From the NCBI GenBank assembly GCA_019359395.1, contig JAHHHK010000015.1, positions 1-64,000 of the forward strand: DNA of 64,000 bases. Direction: 5' to 3'. The notes under the pieces were generated by a model, which worked only from the letters and a program-made list of their open reading frames with translations, ran no database searches and was not told the DNA's origin. Positions 54,434-64,000 of the stretch are shown here, one piece after another (positions within the stretch are counted from its first letter, which is position 1; the number at the start of each line of letters is the position of its first letter). The position numbers and the translations under genes are program-made. Source of the stretch: Komarekiella atlantica HA4396-MV6. Lineage in GTDB: Bacteria; Cyanobacteriota; Cyanobacteriia; Cyanobacteriales; Nostocaceae.

Positions 54434-57400
54434 TTAAGTTATATGGATAATGTCTGCTTGTAGTCCAAATCGGAGGTATTCTTGCAAGCTGGCTTGGAGA
54501 TTTGCCTGACGCTGCGGTTGTTTGAGGTAGTGAAAAACACCCATTTCGGAGCCGTCTTCTGCTCCTGTGCAAATTTCTATTGGACAGATGGTGCTAAGTT
54601 GGGTGTATGCGGGCTGTCCATATTGCTCGGTGGTGAAGCACGGTTGCATCTGGTTTAGCAGCAGCAAGGTTTCTTCAACACCTTGGATACCTTGGTTGAG
54701 GGCTATCCAGCGATCGCTTTCTTCCTGTCGATACAGGCTACCAAGCTGGGTTCCCGCGAATAGCACTGGATATGGTGCTTGTTGCTGCACGGCAAATGCT
54801 GAGATGTCAGTATCCGTTAAGTGGGCGATCGCTTCCCAAGTTTTACCATTGCTAGTGGAACGGTAAATCGTACCCTCGGAAGCACCTGCGTAGAGGCTAG
54901 CAATTTTGAATGTCGTTCCTTCTGGTAAATCGGGGTCAAAGGCGTCATTGATGATTAGGTCGTTATTAGCATGTATTTGGATGATAGTGCGGGTTTGTCC
55001 GTTGATGGTGAGGGTATCGCCTTCTCGAAGTTCTGAACAAAAGCGGGTATCGAGTCCGGTGACTTGGGTATAGCGGCTGGAGAGAGTGCCTGTGCAATTT
55101 TGAGCGGAACTACTTAAGGCTGTGATAGTGAAATGAGACAACCCATCGTTAGCAGGCATCCAGCGCTGTCCAGAATCGCTGGAACAGAACACGCCACCGC
55201 CTTCGGTTCCAGCAAAGATATCGTTGGTGATCGGATTGATGGTTAGGCAAGTGATGTGGGGAACGGTCAACCCTGTCTGGCGGATTTCTGGGTCGAGAGG
55301 GTCGCCACCTGTCCAAGTCATACCATGATCGGTGGAACGGAAAACGCCGTTGCCATGAGTGCCCACAAACAGATAGTCAGTACGGGGATGGTGAGCGATC
55401 GCTCGTACATCCAGATTTGTTAATCCTTGATTCATTGCAATCCACTGCCTACCGCCATTGGTAGATCGGAAGATGCCGTTCCCAGACGTTCCCATCAAAA
55501 TGCCCGTCACTTGAAATGAGGTGTTAGTTGTTAAATCTGCATCAAACGCTGCGTGAACTTTCAACTCAGTGTTGGAAACGATTTCTGTGACTCTTCGCGT
55601 TTGCGTTTTTGTCCCTGTAACGGTAATTATGTCACCTGCGGTAAATTGTGTTTTGAATAGCGTTTGTTGGCCTGTAACAGTGTCGCCAATGCTGGTAATT
55701 GTGCCAGCGCTCATCGTGTATGACATCAAGGCGTTGATGCGGGTGTTGGTGAGGTTGGGGGTGATGGGTGTCCAGATAGTGCGCCGAATTTTGAAGCTAT
55801 TGACATCGGCATCGAATGCTGCATTGACGCTAAGTACAATATCAGAAGCGATCGCCACTACTGTCCGCCTCTGTATATCCTCCTCGCCCGTAGGCAGTTG
55901 ATTAACAATGATGATGTCGTCTCCAGGCAAGACTTCTTGGGTAAGTCGGGTATTGCAGCCTGTAACGAGAGTGCGATCGCGCGTACTGCTAACTTTTCCT
56001 GTTCCGGCTATCGTTGTGCCATTAGCGGGATTGGTAATCAAAAATTCACCCGTCACGGTGCGATCAAATGCGGTATCGATATACAGCAGCGTATTCGACA
56101 CGATTCTCTGGACAGTGCGCCGCTGATCGGCGATCGTAATTATCCTCCCTGCTGCTAATTGTTCTTGGAAAAAAGTATTGCAACCTGTAACCGCAACGAG
56201 GTTATCTGTATCCAAACCAGTACTGCTAAGAGTGCCAATACCAGAACGGAGAGTTGACATTGCTCTCAGCAGTGTGCCGTCTGTTGTACCTGCAAATAAG
56301 GTGTGGATTGTAAACGGCTTGCCGTCATTGGGGAGAGGGGGATTAAAGGGTGCGTCTAGTTTAATTTGCTGGTCTGAGATAATTTCCCGCACCATCCGGT
56401 TTTGACCCTCAGCAGTGATCCAGTCTCCAACTCTCAACTCCTGTGTGAAGAGGGTATTAATACCCGTAACGATATTTGGAGAATCTATTGAGATACTGCC
56501 AGTACCAGGAATGGCAGTAGCAAGTAGAGCTGTGACATTCAAATTGCTTAGTTCAGCATTTAGAGGTATCCAGACTCCCTCTTCAAGTAACTGGAATACA
56601 CCATTACCTCGTGTTCCCGCGTAGACTTGCCCTGCGGGGTTAATAGACAGAGTCGCGATCGCTGCTGGAGGTTGCTTAATTCGTTCAGATAAAATTAAAT
56701 CGGGTTGACAGCGGTAACGGCGAGGTGTGCGCGAACCCTGCGGTACATAACAGAAGCGTAGACAGCCTACTTGCCTGCGTAAGACAGAAACGTGATTGCG
56801 AAAGATACTCTCTTCGGCTTCTAAACTGCGGACAGTCACAGCACCCAGGATAGTAGAAGTCTTCACATCTACATCAGATCCTAGAGCAGCGATCGCCCCG
56901 TGATTACTATCCTCCCCAGCATCGATGATACTACCGGTGATCCGCAGTTCCGGCACAGTATCGACCAAAGCGATCGCTCCACAAATACTCTGGTGAATGG
57001 CGATCGCCAGGAGCGAATTGTCTTCATCTAGGTTCACATCGGGTTCTTGACACAAGGCAGCACAGCCGTGTTGAGGTTGTGTCGCTTCCTCGTCTTCACA
57101 TACTGATGGCGGCGGTTGCAACTGCTCAATCACCCGCTGGATGCCTGCAAACAAGGTGCTTAGCTGTTGCAAGACAATCTGTGACATTTGAGAAATTCGC
57201 TCTTGAGTCGATAAGCCATTACTACTTAGCCCGACTCGCAGCAAACGTTGCAACAGTGTCAGGCTATACATCAGCAGCGCCAGTAAAGTAACGTCTTCTG
57301 GATCTGCGTCTATAATCTCGTATTCCGCCTTTTGTACTACTAGCCCTCCCGCCTGGGGAACCAGTGTGGAATGGGCAATTTGCAGCCGTTGCAGGTTTCC

Positions 57401-59518
57401 CGGCAATACAGTAAGTTTGCCTTCCACCAGCAGCCCTTCAAGGAAAAAGTCACCTGCATTTTCGGTATCGGGGGTTGCGATGCCGCGAATTGTGAGATTG
57501 CCCAATAGGTGGGGGCGATCGCCATTCCTAGCAACTAGATGCAGCTGCTTTTCTGCGGGAATTTGGAACGCCAAATTGCGAGTATAGGTGTGGTTGCCCT
57601 GGAGTTCGATAATCACACGTTCTGTATCGGGAACAATATCTAGTCTGCCTGTCCCTGGTTCTTTACCAGGAGCGATAAACAGCAACATGGTCTTCGGTGG
57701 TTCCGGTGGCAATGAGTAGGAAGCAACCTGAGTCAAATTTATCTTTTGTCCATTACGGTTAACGGCAAAGGCTCCTGGTGTCGAAATCTCTAACACATCA
57801 TTCGAGCCACTTAAACTAGATGGAATGGACAACTTAAAATCGCCCACAAACCCCGGCTGAAAAGTCTGCCGTACAGCGTTGCTGACTCTCTCAATTCTGC
57901 CGTCAGCGTTGATTGTCAATTCTACCAGCAGAATGTAAGTCGTTGGCATCTGTTCCGACTCTTGCACAGGTAGCGCCCGAATTTCCCACAGAGGCTCCCA
58001 TTCTCGTTCTGGGTAAAAAATCACCAGCTGCACCGTTTGACTGGGATAACAGCCCACAATCACCGAATGCCGGACATTTAGGCGAATCGCTCGCCCCTGA
58101 ATATCCACTGCCACACCAGGCGTTACCACCACGTCAATTTCTCCACGATGGGCGATCGCTTTTAACCCCTGCAAAATACCCGCCCGCATATTTGGAGACA
58201 GATTGAGATTGCGTTCTTGGCGCTTGTTATTTATGGAACTTACGCAAAAACTCTCTGAAACTCTTATTTCTCCGTGCCCTTTGTGTCCTCTGTGGTTCGT
58301 TCCATTACCCGTGCCTAAGTCCTGATCTAAATCAACTCGATAAATATCTTGATCAGGACTAACTACCAATCGCGCTACAGGAAAATTGATTAAGTCATAG
58401 CAATGTTGCCACTTTTGGGCGTATTGATTCCAGATTTTGACCATCTGTAACAACGCCGGCGCGTCAGAATTCACCTTCCAAGTAATTTGTCCTGGAATAG
58501 GCGGTTGCTGGGCGATCGCATTTGTTCGCTCATAAACACCACCGCCCACATCGCCGCTGAAAGCATAAGCATAGGTTACTTCTACCTGCTCAGGCGGCTC
58601 GCTTGAGAACGCCAAGCGCCCCAGTTCTGGATCGACTACCAGCGTACTATTAGCATCAGACTGCCAATTTGAGAGGTCGTCTATTTGATACGGCTGCGGT
58701 TCTCCCTTGACAAATACCTGTACTGGCCGCGCTTCTGGTGCATACGCCTTCAATAGTTCCCGTGTCAGGATACCAGGAACGTTGATTTCTTCTGCTAACG
58801 TGGTGATTTCTCTCTCAGTTTGCGGAGTGTTGAACAGCGGAATTTTGTCATCGCCAAGAGGATTAAAGGTGAAATAGCGTCCTTGCGCGGAGTCAAGCCC
58901 TGATACAGCGCGGGGAGTGCCTCTTTCAACTAGATAGGATTGCAACCGCCACAGGTAGAGAATAACGCTGTTGGGATTATATTTACCGCCGCCACGACTA
59001 TGGCCAATCTGGGTAGTATAAGCAACTCCTGTCTCGAAGGGAGTGCCTAAGCGCTCTGATTGCCCGATGCGGCGCAGATTCACAGTGCCAGTTTGGGGGC
59101 GAACGTGGTTGACATTTTGAGTTGCTGCTACTAACCGTTGGGATTCTACCGCCCTTGCTCCCCAGCCAGTAATATCTCGCGCCAGTTGTTCTAATACAGG
59201 GGTCGTACCCTTGCGTTGGCGATAGGCGAGGGTATTGGCAACGAAGGCGCGACGCTCTTGTCCAGAGGTGCGGTGGCTTTCGGCACTCAATTCACGGACT
59301 GCAAGTAAGTTGCCGATGTATGGCACTACCCAATCATCGCAGGTTTCGATAAACCAGTTTTCATAAAGGTTTTCAATATCTTCTTCGACTAATTGCAGTT
59401 CGCTCTCAATGATGCTGAGTAGCGATCGCAGCGCTCCATCCTGGGACTCGTCACGAATCCGGTAGATGGCGGGGAGAAGAGAGTAAAGACGTTCGGATTG
59501 CTTGCCGTTGTGAGTCAT
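54434..59518 (-). CDS. Tail protein I-like baseplate component with Asp-box and beta-module insertions
   Basis: This 1694-residue protein starts MTHNGKQSERLYSLLPAIYR, with a helical VEEDIENLYENWFIETCDDW region matching the putative phage tail protein (tail protein I) family of contractile tails. Residues about 399-428 are encoded by an inserted MITE (see 58236-58323). From about 950 to 1600 it alternates five beta modules (GTG/SIxSxxTxVTGxxTxFxxEL-like) with Asp-box propeller repeats (STNGGRQW, STDHGMTW, SSDSGQRW, STSNGKTW). Asp-boxes mark sialidase/Vps10-like propellers. The start ATGA overlaps the stop of the 59515 gene, so the two are coupled. It likely sits in the baseplate of a contractile injection system; what the propeller does is unknown. 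Confidence 0.8.
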   Translation of the reverse strand: MTHNGKQSERLYSLLPAIYRIRDESQDGALRSLLSIIESELQLVEEDIENLYENWFIETCDDWVVPYIGNLLAVRELSAESHRTSGQERRAFVANTLAYRQRKGTTPVLEQLARDITGWGARAVESQRLVAATQNVNHVRPQTGTVNLRRIGQSERLGTPFETGVAYTTQIGHSRGGGKYNPNSVILYLWRLQSYLVERGTPRAVSGLDSAQGRYFTFNPLGDDKIPLFNTPQTEREITTLAEEINVPGILTRELLKAYAPEARPVQVFVKGEPQPYQIDDLSNWQSDANSTLVVDPELGRLAFSSEPPEQVEVTYAYAFSGDVGGGVYERTNAIAQQPPIPGQITWKVNSDAPALLQMVKIWNQYAQKWQHCYDLINFPVARLVVSPDQDIYRVDLDQDLGTGNGTNHRGHKGHGEIRVSESFCVSSINNKRQERNLNLSPNMRAGILQGLKAIAHRGEIDVVVTPGVAVDIQGRAIRLNVRHSVIVGCYPSQTVQLVIFYPEREWEPLWEIRALPVQESEQMPTTYILLVELTINADGRIERVSNAVRQTFQPGFVGDFKLSIPSSLSGSNDVLEISTPGAFAVNRNGQKINLTQVASYSLPPEPPKTMLLFIAPGKEPGTGRLDIVPDTERVIIELQGNHTYTRNLAFQIPAEKQLHLVARNGDRPHLLGNLTIRGIATPDTENAGDFFLEGLLVEGKLTVLPGNLQRLQIAHSTLVPQAGGLVVQKAEYEIIDADPEDVTLLALLMYSLTLLQRLLRVGLSSNGLSTQERISQMSQIVLQQLSTLFAGIQRVIEQLQPPPSVCEDEEATQPQHGCAALCQEPDVNLDEDNSLLAIAIHQSICGAIALVDTVPELRITGSIIDAGEDSNHGAIAALGSDVDVKTSTILGAVTVRSLEAEESIFRNHVSVLRRQVGCLRFCYVPQGSRTPRRYRCQPDLILSERIKQPPAAIATLSINPAGQVYAGTRGNGVFQLLEEGVWIPLNAELSNLNVTALLATAIPGTGSISIDSPNIVTGINTLFTQELRVGDWITAEGQNRMVREIISDQQIKLDAPFNPPLPNDGKPFTIHTLFAGTTDGTLLRAMSTLRSGIGTLSSTGLDTDNLVAVTGCNTFFQEQLAAGRIITIADQRRTVQRIVSNTLLYIDTAFDRTVTGEFLITNPANGTTIAGTGKVSSTRDRTLVTGCNTRLTQEVLPGDDIIIVNQLPTGEEDIQRRTVVAIASDIVLSVNAAFDADVNSFKIRRTIWTPITPNLTNTRINALMSYTMSAGTITSIGDTVTGQQTLFKTQFTAGDIITVTGTKTQTRRVTEIVSNTELKVHAAFDADLTTNTSFQVTGILMGTSGNGIFRSTNGGRQWIAMNQGLTNLDVRAIAHHPRTDYLFVGTHGNGVFRSTDHGMTWTGGDPLDPEIRQTGLTVPHITCLTINPITNDIFAGTEGGGVFCSSDSGQRWMPANDGLSHFTITALSSSAQNCTGTLSSRYTQVTGLDTRFCSELREGDTLTINGQTRTIIQIHANNDLIINDAFDPDLPEGTTFKIASLYAGASEGTIYRSTSNGKTWEAIAHLTDTDISAFAVQQQAPYPVLFAGTQLGSLYRQEESDRWIALNQGIQGVEETLLLLNQMQPCFTTEQYGQPAYTQLSTICPIEICTGAEDGSEMGVFHYLKQPQRQANLQASLQEYLRFGLQADIIHIT
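58236..58323. mobile_element. MITE copy inserted in frame inside the 54434 gene
   Basis: GAACTTACGCAAAAACTC at one end and GTGCCTAAGTCCT at the other form imperfect inverted ends. The interior (CTCCGTGCCCTTTGTGTCCT and CTGTGGTTCGTTCC) matches the copy at 54097-54230. It adds about 29 codons (GTNHRGHKGHGEIRVSES-like) to the tail protein without breaking the frame. Confidence 0.85.
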
Positions 59519-62500
59519 AAGCTTGCCTCCACTCGCAGACTAATTCCAGCAGGACTGATTGTTAATAATTGAGCAGGTAGGATTTGGCGATTTACAACAT
59601 CCCAGCGGGCGGGCAATGCTGAAACGGATGATTCCAGACTGCGGGTTAAGTCGCGGCGATGTAGCGCGTCCAGATCGACCGCCACAACCCCTGTGACTGC
59701 TTGGAGAGTGGCGATCGCTTCTGCCGTTGTCACATCCTGCTCAAAGTCGCGTTGCTCAAAGGTGAACCGCTTCAGTAGCGCTGCTTTTACCTCTGCCAGT
59801 ACTTTGTCTGATAAGTAGCGCTGATCAATTAACAGTTTTGCTTCCAAGTTAAACGCCAAGGGTTCGTAAGAATTAACCTGCACCTGTTGCACTGGATCGC
59901 GAGCATCATCAATTGCCTTTACCAAGTTGATGTACAACGCTGAATCAGTTAGCACGGCTGCGCCCCCAATTGCTGCCACAGTAATATGTACCTGCTGGGT
60001 TTCACCTGCCCACAGTAATTTTGCCTGGGCCTTGCCAATGCCAGCAAAGGCGCGGGTAAAGTCTTCGTAGTCTTGCAATGAGACGATTCGCCCCAGAGTG
60101 CGGATAGTTAAAGGGGCGCTTGTCTGCGCTTCTAATATGGTTTCTGGGTCGGCTGCGCCGGTGGCTGGCAGCGGATTGGTAACTTCAGAAATGCCTAGAG
60201 GACGTGTCTTGAGTAGAGTTAATTGATTAGCACCCACTCGCCCCGCCAATCCAATGCCGCTGCGGTAAGTGGCGGTGATATTTTCCAAGCCTGTAGGCAG
60301 TCGCGCCCCGTGAATGCCGTCACCAGAGGTAATTGTGACTGTTTGATCATTGGCAATGCGTGTGATGTAGATTTGTTCTAGAGGCGATCGCTGGTATAAG
60401 GAAGGCACTTCTTGCCACAGCACATCGTTGACTCTAATCTGAAGTGTGGTTTGAGAACCGCTGGGTGTAGATGCAGATATGTATGTTAAGGGCGGCTTAT
60501 TCAAAATAAACTTTTGATTCGCTACTGTACCATCACCATTACCCAAGACCTCTTGAATCGTTTCGCCATGCGTTGCCCGGACTACGTTGGCATAAATCTG
60601 CACAGTTTGCGGGTCGTAGCTATTTTGAATCGGCTCTGTGAAAGTCAGCAATGGTTCTTGCTGATCGCTGGGTGGAATGGCGATCGCATTCATTTCACTA
60701 ACTGCTTCATCGTCATCTGTCGCCGCTAAGAGCCGTATATCTTCCATCTCAGCAGTCATCACCACGCCTATAAAGCCATCACGGTCTTTGAGTAACCATT
60801 TTTGTCCCAAGTTCTCAGCTTGTTCCTCTCGACCTTTTTCAGGTAGAGGTATAGGTGGAGACATGATTTGCAGGCGATCGCCTGAGCGAATTGGCACATT
60901 GTAAAGGTTGTCAGGCGAAATTAGGATACCAATACCGATGGCGAAAAGATGCTGATTGAGCACTGCGATCGCTCGAAATTCAGTGTTGACTTTTCCTGTA
61001 GGGTTGATTTGTTGATCTAGGCTAGTTAGTCCCGCATTGCTGGGTTTCCACAGATTGCCATCATCGCGGGAGCGGAACACGCCGCCGCTTGCCGTACCAG
61101 CATACAAATCGCTAGTAACAGGCTGAATCGTCAAACACAGAATATTCAAATCGGTGGGATTATTGGCAACAGGTTCCCAAATCGGGTTCTGTTCTTGATT
61201 GGACTTGAGGTGAAATACGCCACTACCAGCAGTACCCGCCAATACTCGTGTTACCTGAAAGTTGCTGGCCTCGGTGATATCTTCTCGATCAAATTTTCGG
61301 TCAATATCTAGACGAATATCAGAAATAACTTTCGTGACACGGCGTGTCTGCCCTGCAACAGTAATTGTGTCACCGACTGCAAACTCTGTGGTGAAGGCAG
61401 TACCCGGTTCATCCGGTTCAGATATCAGTCCCAGTATTTTGGCATCAATACTGGTTACTTTTCCAGTTCCCGATTTGCGGTAAGCCACCAGGCTTGTAAT
61501 GTTGGGATTAGTCAATCCAGTATCCAATTTTTTCCAGGTGATGCCTTGATCAGTAGAGCGGAACACACCATCGGCAATGGTTCCAGCAAAGATGTCTCCA
61601 TTGGGGTCAACTACCAAAGTCTGGACATCTACAACATCCAATCCTGTCTGCATCCAGGTTTGTCTATCATTGGCATAGCGTAAAACACCGCCGTTGATTG
61701 TCCCCGCCAGCAAATCACCACTATCTATTACTAATAGGGCACGGACATCAGAATACGCCAGATTCGTATTCACTTCCTGCCACTGAATTTCTCTCTCTGT
61801 TTGGAATACGCCGTTTGCTGTGCCGACAAACAGTTTATATCCTGGAGTTGGGGCATCACTAGTTTCTGGTTGAATGGTTTTAGTAGCGATCGCTTGAATC
61901 TTCAGATCTGTTAAACCGCGATTAATGGGTTCCCAGGTGTTACCGTTGTTAACTGAGCGAAAAACACCACCGCCGTTAGTCCCCACAAACAGCGTATTGC
62001 TCTCAAAAGACTGACTTGCTATAGCCTCAACATCAGCATCGACAAACAAAGAAGTATCTGAGATGATCCGTGTAACGAGTCTGGTTTGATTATTAATTGT
62101 GATTGCTTGACCAACTTTTAAGGCTTTGAGAAGCTCAGTATTAGTGCCTGTAATGGCAGTGCGATCGCTCGAAATTGTGCCTGTTCCCTCGCCTTCGTAA
62201 GTAAAGGTCGTTCCCGGCGGTAAATCTAAACTGAAAGCAGACTCTAAAACCAGCGATGTATCAGAAAAAATATCTTTAACTTTTATTGATTGCTCACCAA
62301 CTTTAATCTCAGCACCCGCTTTCAACTCTCTGGTGAAAACAGTATTGCTGCCTGCAATTATCGTGTCACTACTGGCGATCGTCCCTGTTCCCGCTCCAGA
62401 ATATGTAAACGCAACTTCGGATAGCTCATTGGTAAATTTTGTGTTCAGCAGTAGAGTATTGTCTGAATAAATACTATCAATTGTTTGAGTTTCACCATTT

Positions 62501-64000
62501 ACTGTAATACTTGCACCAACCTTAAGTTCCTTTGTAAAAGCGGTTTTGGTTCCCCGGATGGCGGTGAAATTTCTGGTAAGTGTCCCTAATTCTAGTTGGA
62601 GATGATAAGTAAATGCGGTAACTTCAGTGTTAGTTAAGCCTGTATTATTACGTAACCAGCGATCGCCATTATCCCCAGACTGCACAACTCCACCCACATT
62701 CAAGACTTCGGCTCGAATGCGCTTACCACTGATAACCACTGGATGCTGAGGCTGTAACCCTTTGACGTACTCGCTCAGCAATACTTTATTTGTCCAGATG
62801 GGGTCGAAAAAGATATTTTCTTGCTGTACCGCAACTGTTAACGGATCTTTAGTAAGTGAAAGCGTCTCACTTTGCGCCAGCACCATCGTATCTCGCAGAT
62901 TGAATTTCTCTAGCTCTACTGTATGCGTGAGAATTCGCGTGATTTTCGTGTCTAGAGTGAAGTCTTGGCGCTGTGTTTCAACAACATCTTTGATTTTGCA
63001 AAGTTGGAAGCGATTTCCCTGGCGTAACACCACCCAGCTATCAGCAATAATCCGGGGATAGAGTGTGTCCAAATCAATTTGAAAATCTTGCCCTGGTTGG
63101 GGAGTTTGAATATTGTAGTTTGTCCAGCCTGCTTCAGTTACTTTCTCAAAACCAGTAAAAGCAGAACCTACAAAGATTTGATTCGGATTGGCGACAACAG
63201 ATTTTACACAAGCTGTAACGGCAGTCAAGTCAGGATTTTTCGAGGCACTACTAAATGAAGTCCAGTTCTCGCCTTGGTTTGTGGATTGGAAAATGCCGCT
63301 AGCTGTGAATGCAAATAGATCACCAGGTTGCTCGCTTGTTTGGTTGATTGCGATCGCCCACACGTTGGTATCAATTAAACCATTGTTCTTCTGTTCCCAG
63401 TTTCCCCCACTACGCGATCGATAAACTCCATCGCTTGCAGCCACAAACGCATCATTGCCAAATGCTACCAGCGATCGGATTTCCTTGTCTGTATCTGTGA
63501 GATTTGTGGGATTCCAGGTTGCTCCTTGGTCAATCGATTGCAAAATGCCGCGATCAGTTTTGGCAAAGATCAAACCTGGACAAACTGCTAGCGATCGAAC
63601 TACCTGATTAGATAAATTATTTTTACCGTCCCAATTATGCCCTTGATCATTGGAGCGATAGACTCCCACATCCGTCGCCGCAAAGATGTAATTACCGCTA
63701 CTACTCGTTAGCACAAGGGAGGAAGCACCGGGAGAACTGGAAGGACGAAACGCGATGAAAGCCGTTCCAAATGGTAGGTTAATCTCTGCACCATTCGGCA
63801 ACGGCGGCGGCGGATTGCGAAACGAATCGTTGATAATAACTTGCGCTGGATTGGTAGCATTTACCCCCGTGACAAATCTAATTTGTTGCCCGACAACGAT
63901 CGCATCTCCTAGTTGTAGGTTCAAAGGAATAATTCCATCTCCCCTAGTAATCGTTACTGTAGTTGCATTTGTGGATAAAGTTGGTGGCGTGAGGGTGAAA
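59515..64000 (-). CDS. Baseplate J-like protein of a contractile tail, cut by right edge
   Basis: The C-terminal half is a putative baseplate assembly protein (baseplate J-like): GDGIHGARLPTGLENITATY, GLAGRVGANQLTLLKTRPLG, TLGRIVSLQDYEDFTRAFAG and the end with DARDPVQQVQVNSYEPL. Before that are at least five beta modules (GTGTIASSDTIIAGSNTVFT, RELKAG; GTGTISSDRTAITGTNTELL) and Asp-box repeats (STDQGITWKK, SVNNGNTWEP, SRDDGNLWKP, STNQGENWTS). A TTG at 63922-63924 could be a start, but the frame is open to the window end and reads TTVTITRGDGIIPLNLQLGD, another beta module. The gene is therefore longer and only its C-terminal about 1490 residues are here. It is followed, with an ATGA overlap, by the 54434 gene. 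Confidence 0.85.
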   Translation of the reverse strand, partial: FTLTPPTLSTNATTVTITRGDGIIPLNLQLGDAIVVGQQIRFVTGVNATNPAQVIINDSFRNPPPPLPNGAEINLPFGTAFIAFRPSSSPGASSLVLTSSSGNYIFAATDVGVYRSNDQGHNWDGKNNLSNQVVRSLAVCPGLIFAKTDRGILQSIDQGATWNPTNLTDTDKEIRSLVAFGNDAFVAASDGVYRSRSGGNWEQKNNGLIDTNVWAIAINQTSEQPGDLFAFTASGIFQSTNQGENWTSFSSASKNPDLTAVTACVKSVVANPNQIFVGSAFTGFEKVTEAGWTNYNIQTPQPGQDFQIDLDTLYPRIIADSWVVLRQGNRFQLCKIKDVVETQRQDFTLDTKITRILTHTVELEKFNLRDTMVLAQSETLSLTKDPLTVAVQQENIFFDPIWTNKVLLSEYVKGLQPQHPVVISGKRIRAEVLNVGGVVQSGDNGDRWLRNNTGLTNTEVTAFTYHLQLELGTLTRNFTAIRGTKTAFTKELKVGASITVNGETQTIDSIYSDNTLLLNTKFTNELSEVAFTYSGAGTGTIASSDTIIAGSNTVFTRELKAGAEIKVGEQSIKVKDIFSDTSLVLESAFSLDLPPGTTFTYEGEGTGTISSDRTAITGTNTELLKALKVGQAITINNQTRLVTRIISDTSLFVDADVEAIASQSFESNTLFVGTNGGGVFRSVNNGNTWEPINRGLTDLKIQAIATKTIQPETSDAPTPGYKLFVGTANGVFQTEREIQWQEVNTNLAYSDVRALLVIDSGDLLAGTINGGVLRYANDRQTWMQTGLDVVDVQTLVVDPNGDIFAGTIADGVFRSTDQGITWKKLDTGLTNPNITSLVAYRKSGTGKVTSIDAKILGLISEPDEPGTAFTTEFAVGDTITVAGQTRRVTKVISDIRLDIDRKFDREDITEASNFQVTRVLAGTAGSGVFHLKSNQEQNPIWEPVANNPTDLNILCLTIQPVTSDLYAGTASGGVFRSRDDGNLWKPSNAGLTSLDQQINPTGKVNTEFRAIAVLNQHLFAIGIGILISPDNLYNVPIRSGDRLQIMSPPIPLPEKGREEQAENLGQKWLLKDRDGFIGVVMTAEMEDIRLLAATDDDEAVSEMNAIAIPPSDQQEPLLTFTEPIQNSYDPQTVQIYANVVRATHGETIQEVLGNGDGTVANQKFILNKPPLTYISASTPSGSQTTLQIRVNDVLWQEVPSLYQRSPLEQIYITRIANDQTVTITSGDGIHGARLPTGLENITATYRSGIGLAGRVGANQLTLLKTRPLGISEVTNPLPATGAADPETILEAQTSAPLTIRTLGRIVSLQDYEDFTRAFAGIGKAQAKLLWAGETQQVHITVAAIGGAAVLTDSALYINLVKAIDDARDPVQQVQVNSYEPLAFNLEAKLLIDQRYLSDKVLAEVKAALLKRFTFEQRDFEQDVTTAEAIATLQAVTGVVAVDLDALHRRDLTRSLESSVSALPARWDVVNRQILPAQLLTISPAGISLRVEASL

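Overview
The window comes from a filamentous, probably heterocyst-forming cyanobacterium of the Nostoc/Anabaena group. The evidence is the photosystem genes (psbA, psbO, psbEFLJ, a psaI-like gene), ndhC-K-J, a group 3 sigma factor of the SigF type, many GCGATCGC (HIP1) octamers, and dispersed short palindromic and MITE-like repeats. From memory, the order grx-gshB-ftsZ-ftsQ / psbO-sigF / psbEFLJ-ycf48-rubredoxin-ndhCKJ resembles the Anabaena PCC 7120 chromosome, so roughly 5-31 kb looks like core chromosome broken by one accessory insert.

Layout. 0-11 kb: the 5' end of psbA leaves the left edge, followed by cofG (deazaflavin synthesis), hflX (no normal start codon for its conserved N-terminus), a PEP-CTERM exported protein, a glutaredoxin/glutathione synthetase pair, and ftsZ and ftsQ on the minus strand. 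11-18 kb: an accessory pair, a P-loop ATPase and a 1678-residue STAND NTPase with 14 WD40 repeats. 18-31 kb: psbO, sigF, a lipoprotein and a large cyanobacterial protein of unknown function, then photosystem and NDH-1 genes including four tiny PSII/PSI genes. 31-37 kb: accessory DNA with a Uma2 protein, a 21-bp tandem repeat, a second ATPase + TPR gene pair and an Rpn-family protein. 37-44 kb: a pst phosphate transport operon with an extra sulfate-binding-protein-like gene, and nearby a PsiE-family membrane protein. 44-50 kb: a TPR protein, an EF-G paralogue, an APH-fold kinase and an alpha/beta hydrolase. 50-64 kb: three giant minus-strand genes for contractile-tail (injection system) baseplate and fibre parts, running off the right edge.

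Main points. (1) The two ATPase + partner pairs (11.3-17.9 kb and 33.0-36.0 kb) are paralogous. The ATPases share the Walker A surround, Walker B and a C-terminal segment, and both partners start with the same uncharacterised domain before different sensor repeats (WD40 or TPR). This looks like a modular NTPase signalling or conflict system and is the best candidate for an undescribed system. (2) The baseplate-J-like and tail-protein-I-like proteins carry inserted Asp-box propeller-type repeats and about ten copies of a roughly 60-residue beta module. (3) A MITE of about 88 bp lies in frame inside the tail-protein gene and adds about 29 residues. All identifications rest on reading the sequence and on remembered family features; no database search was run.
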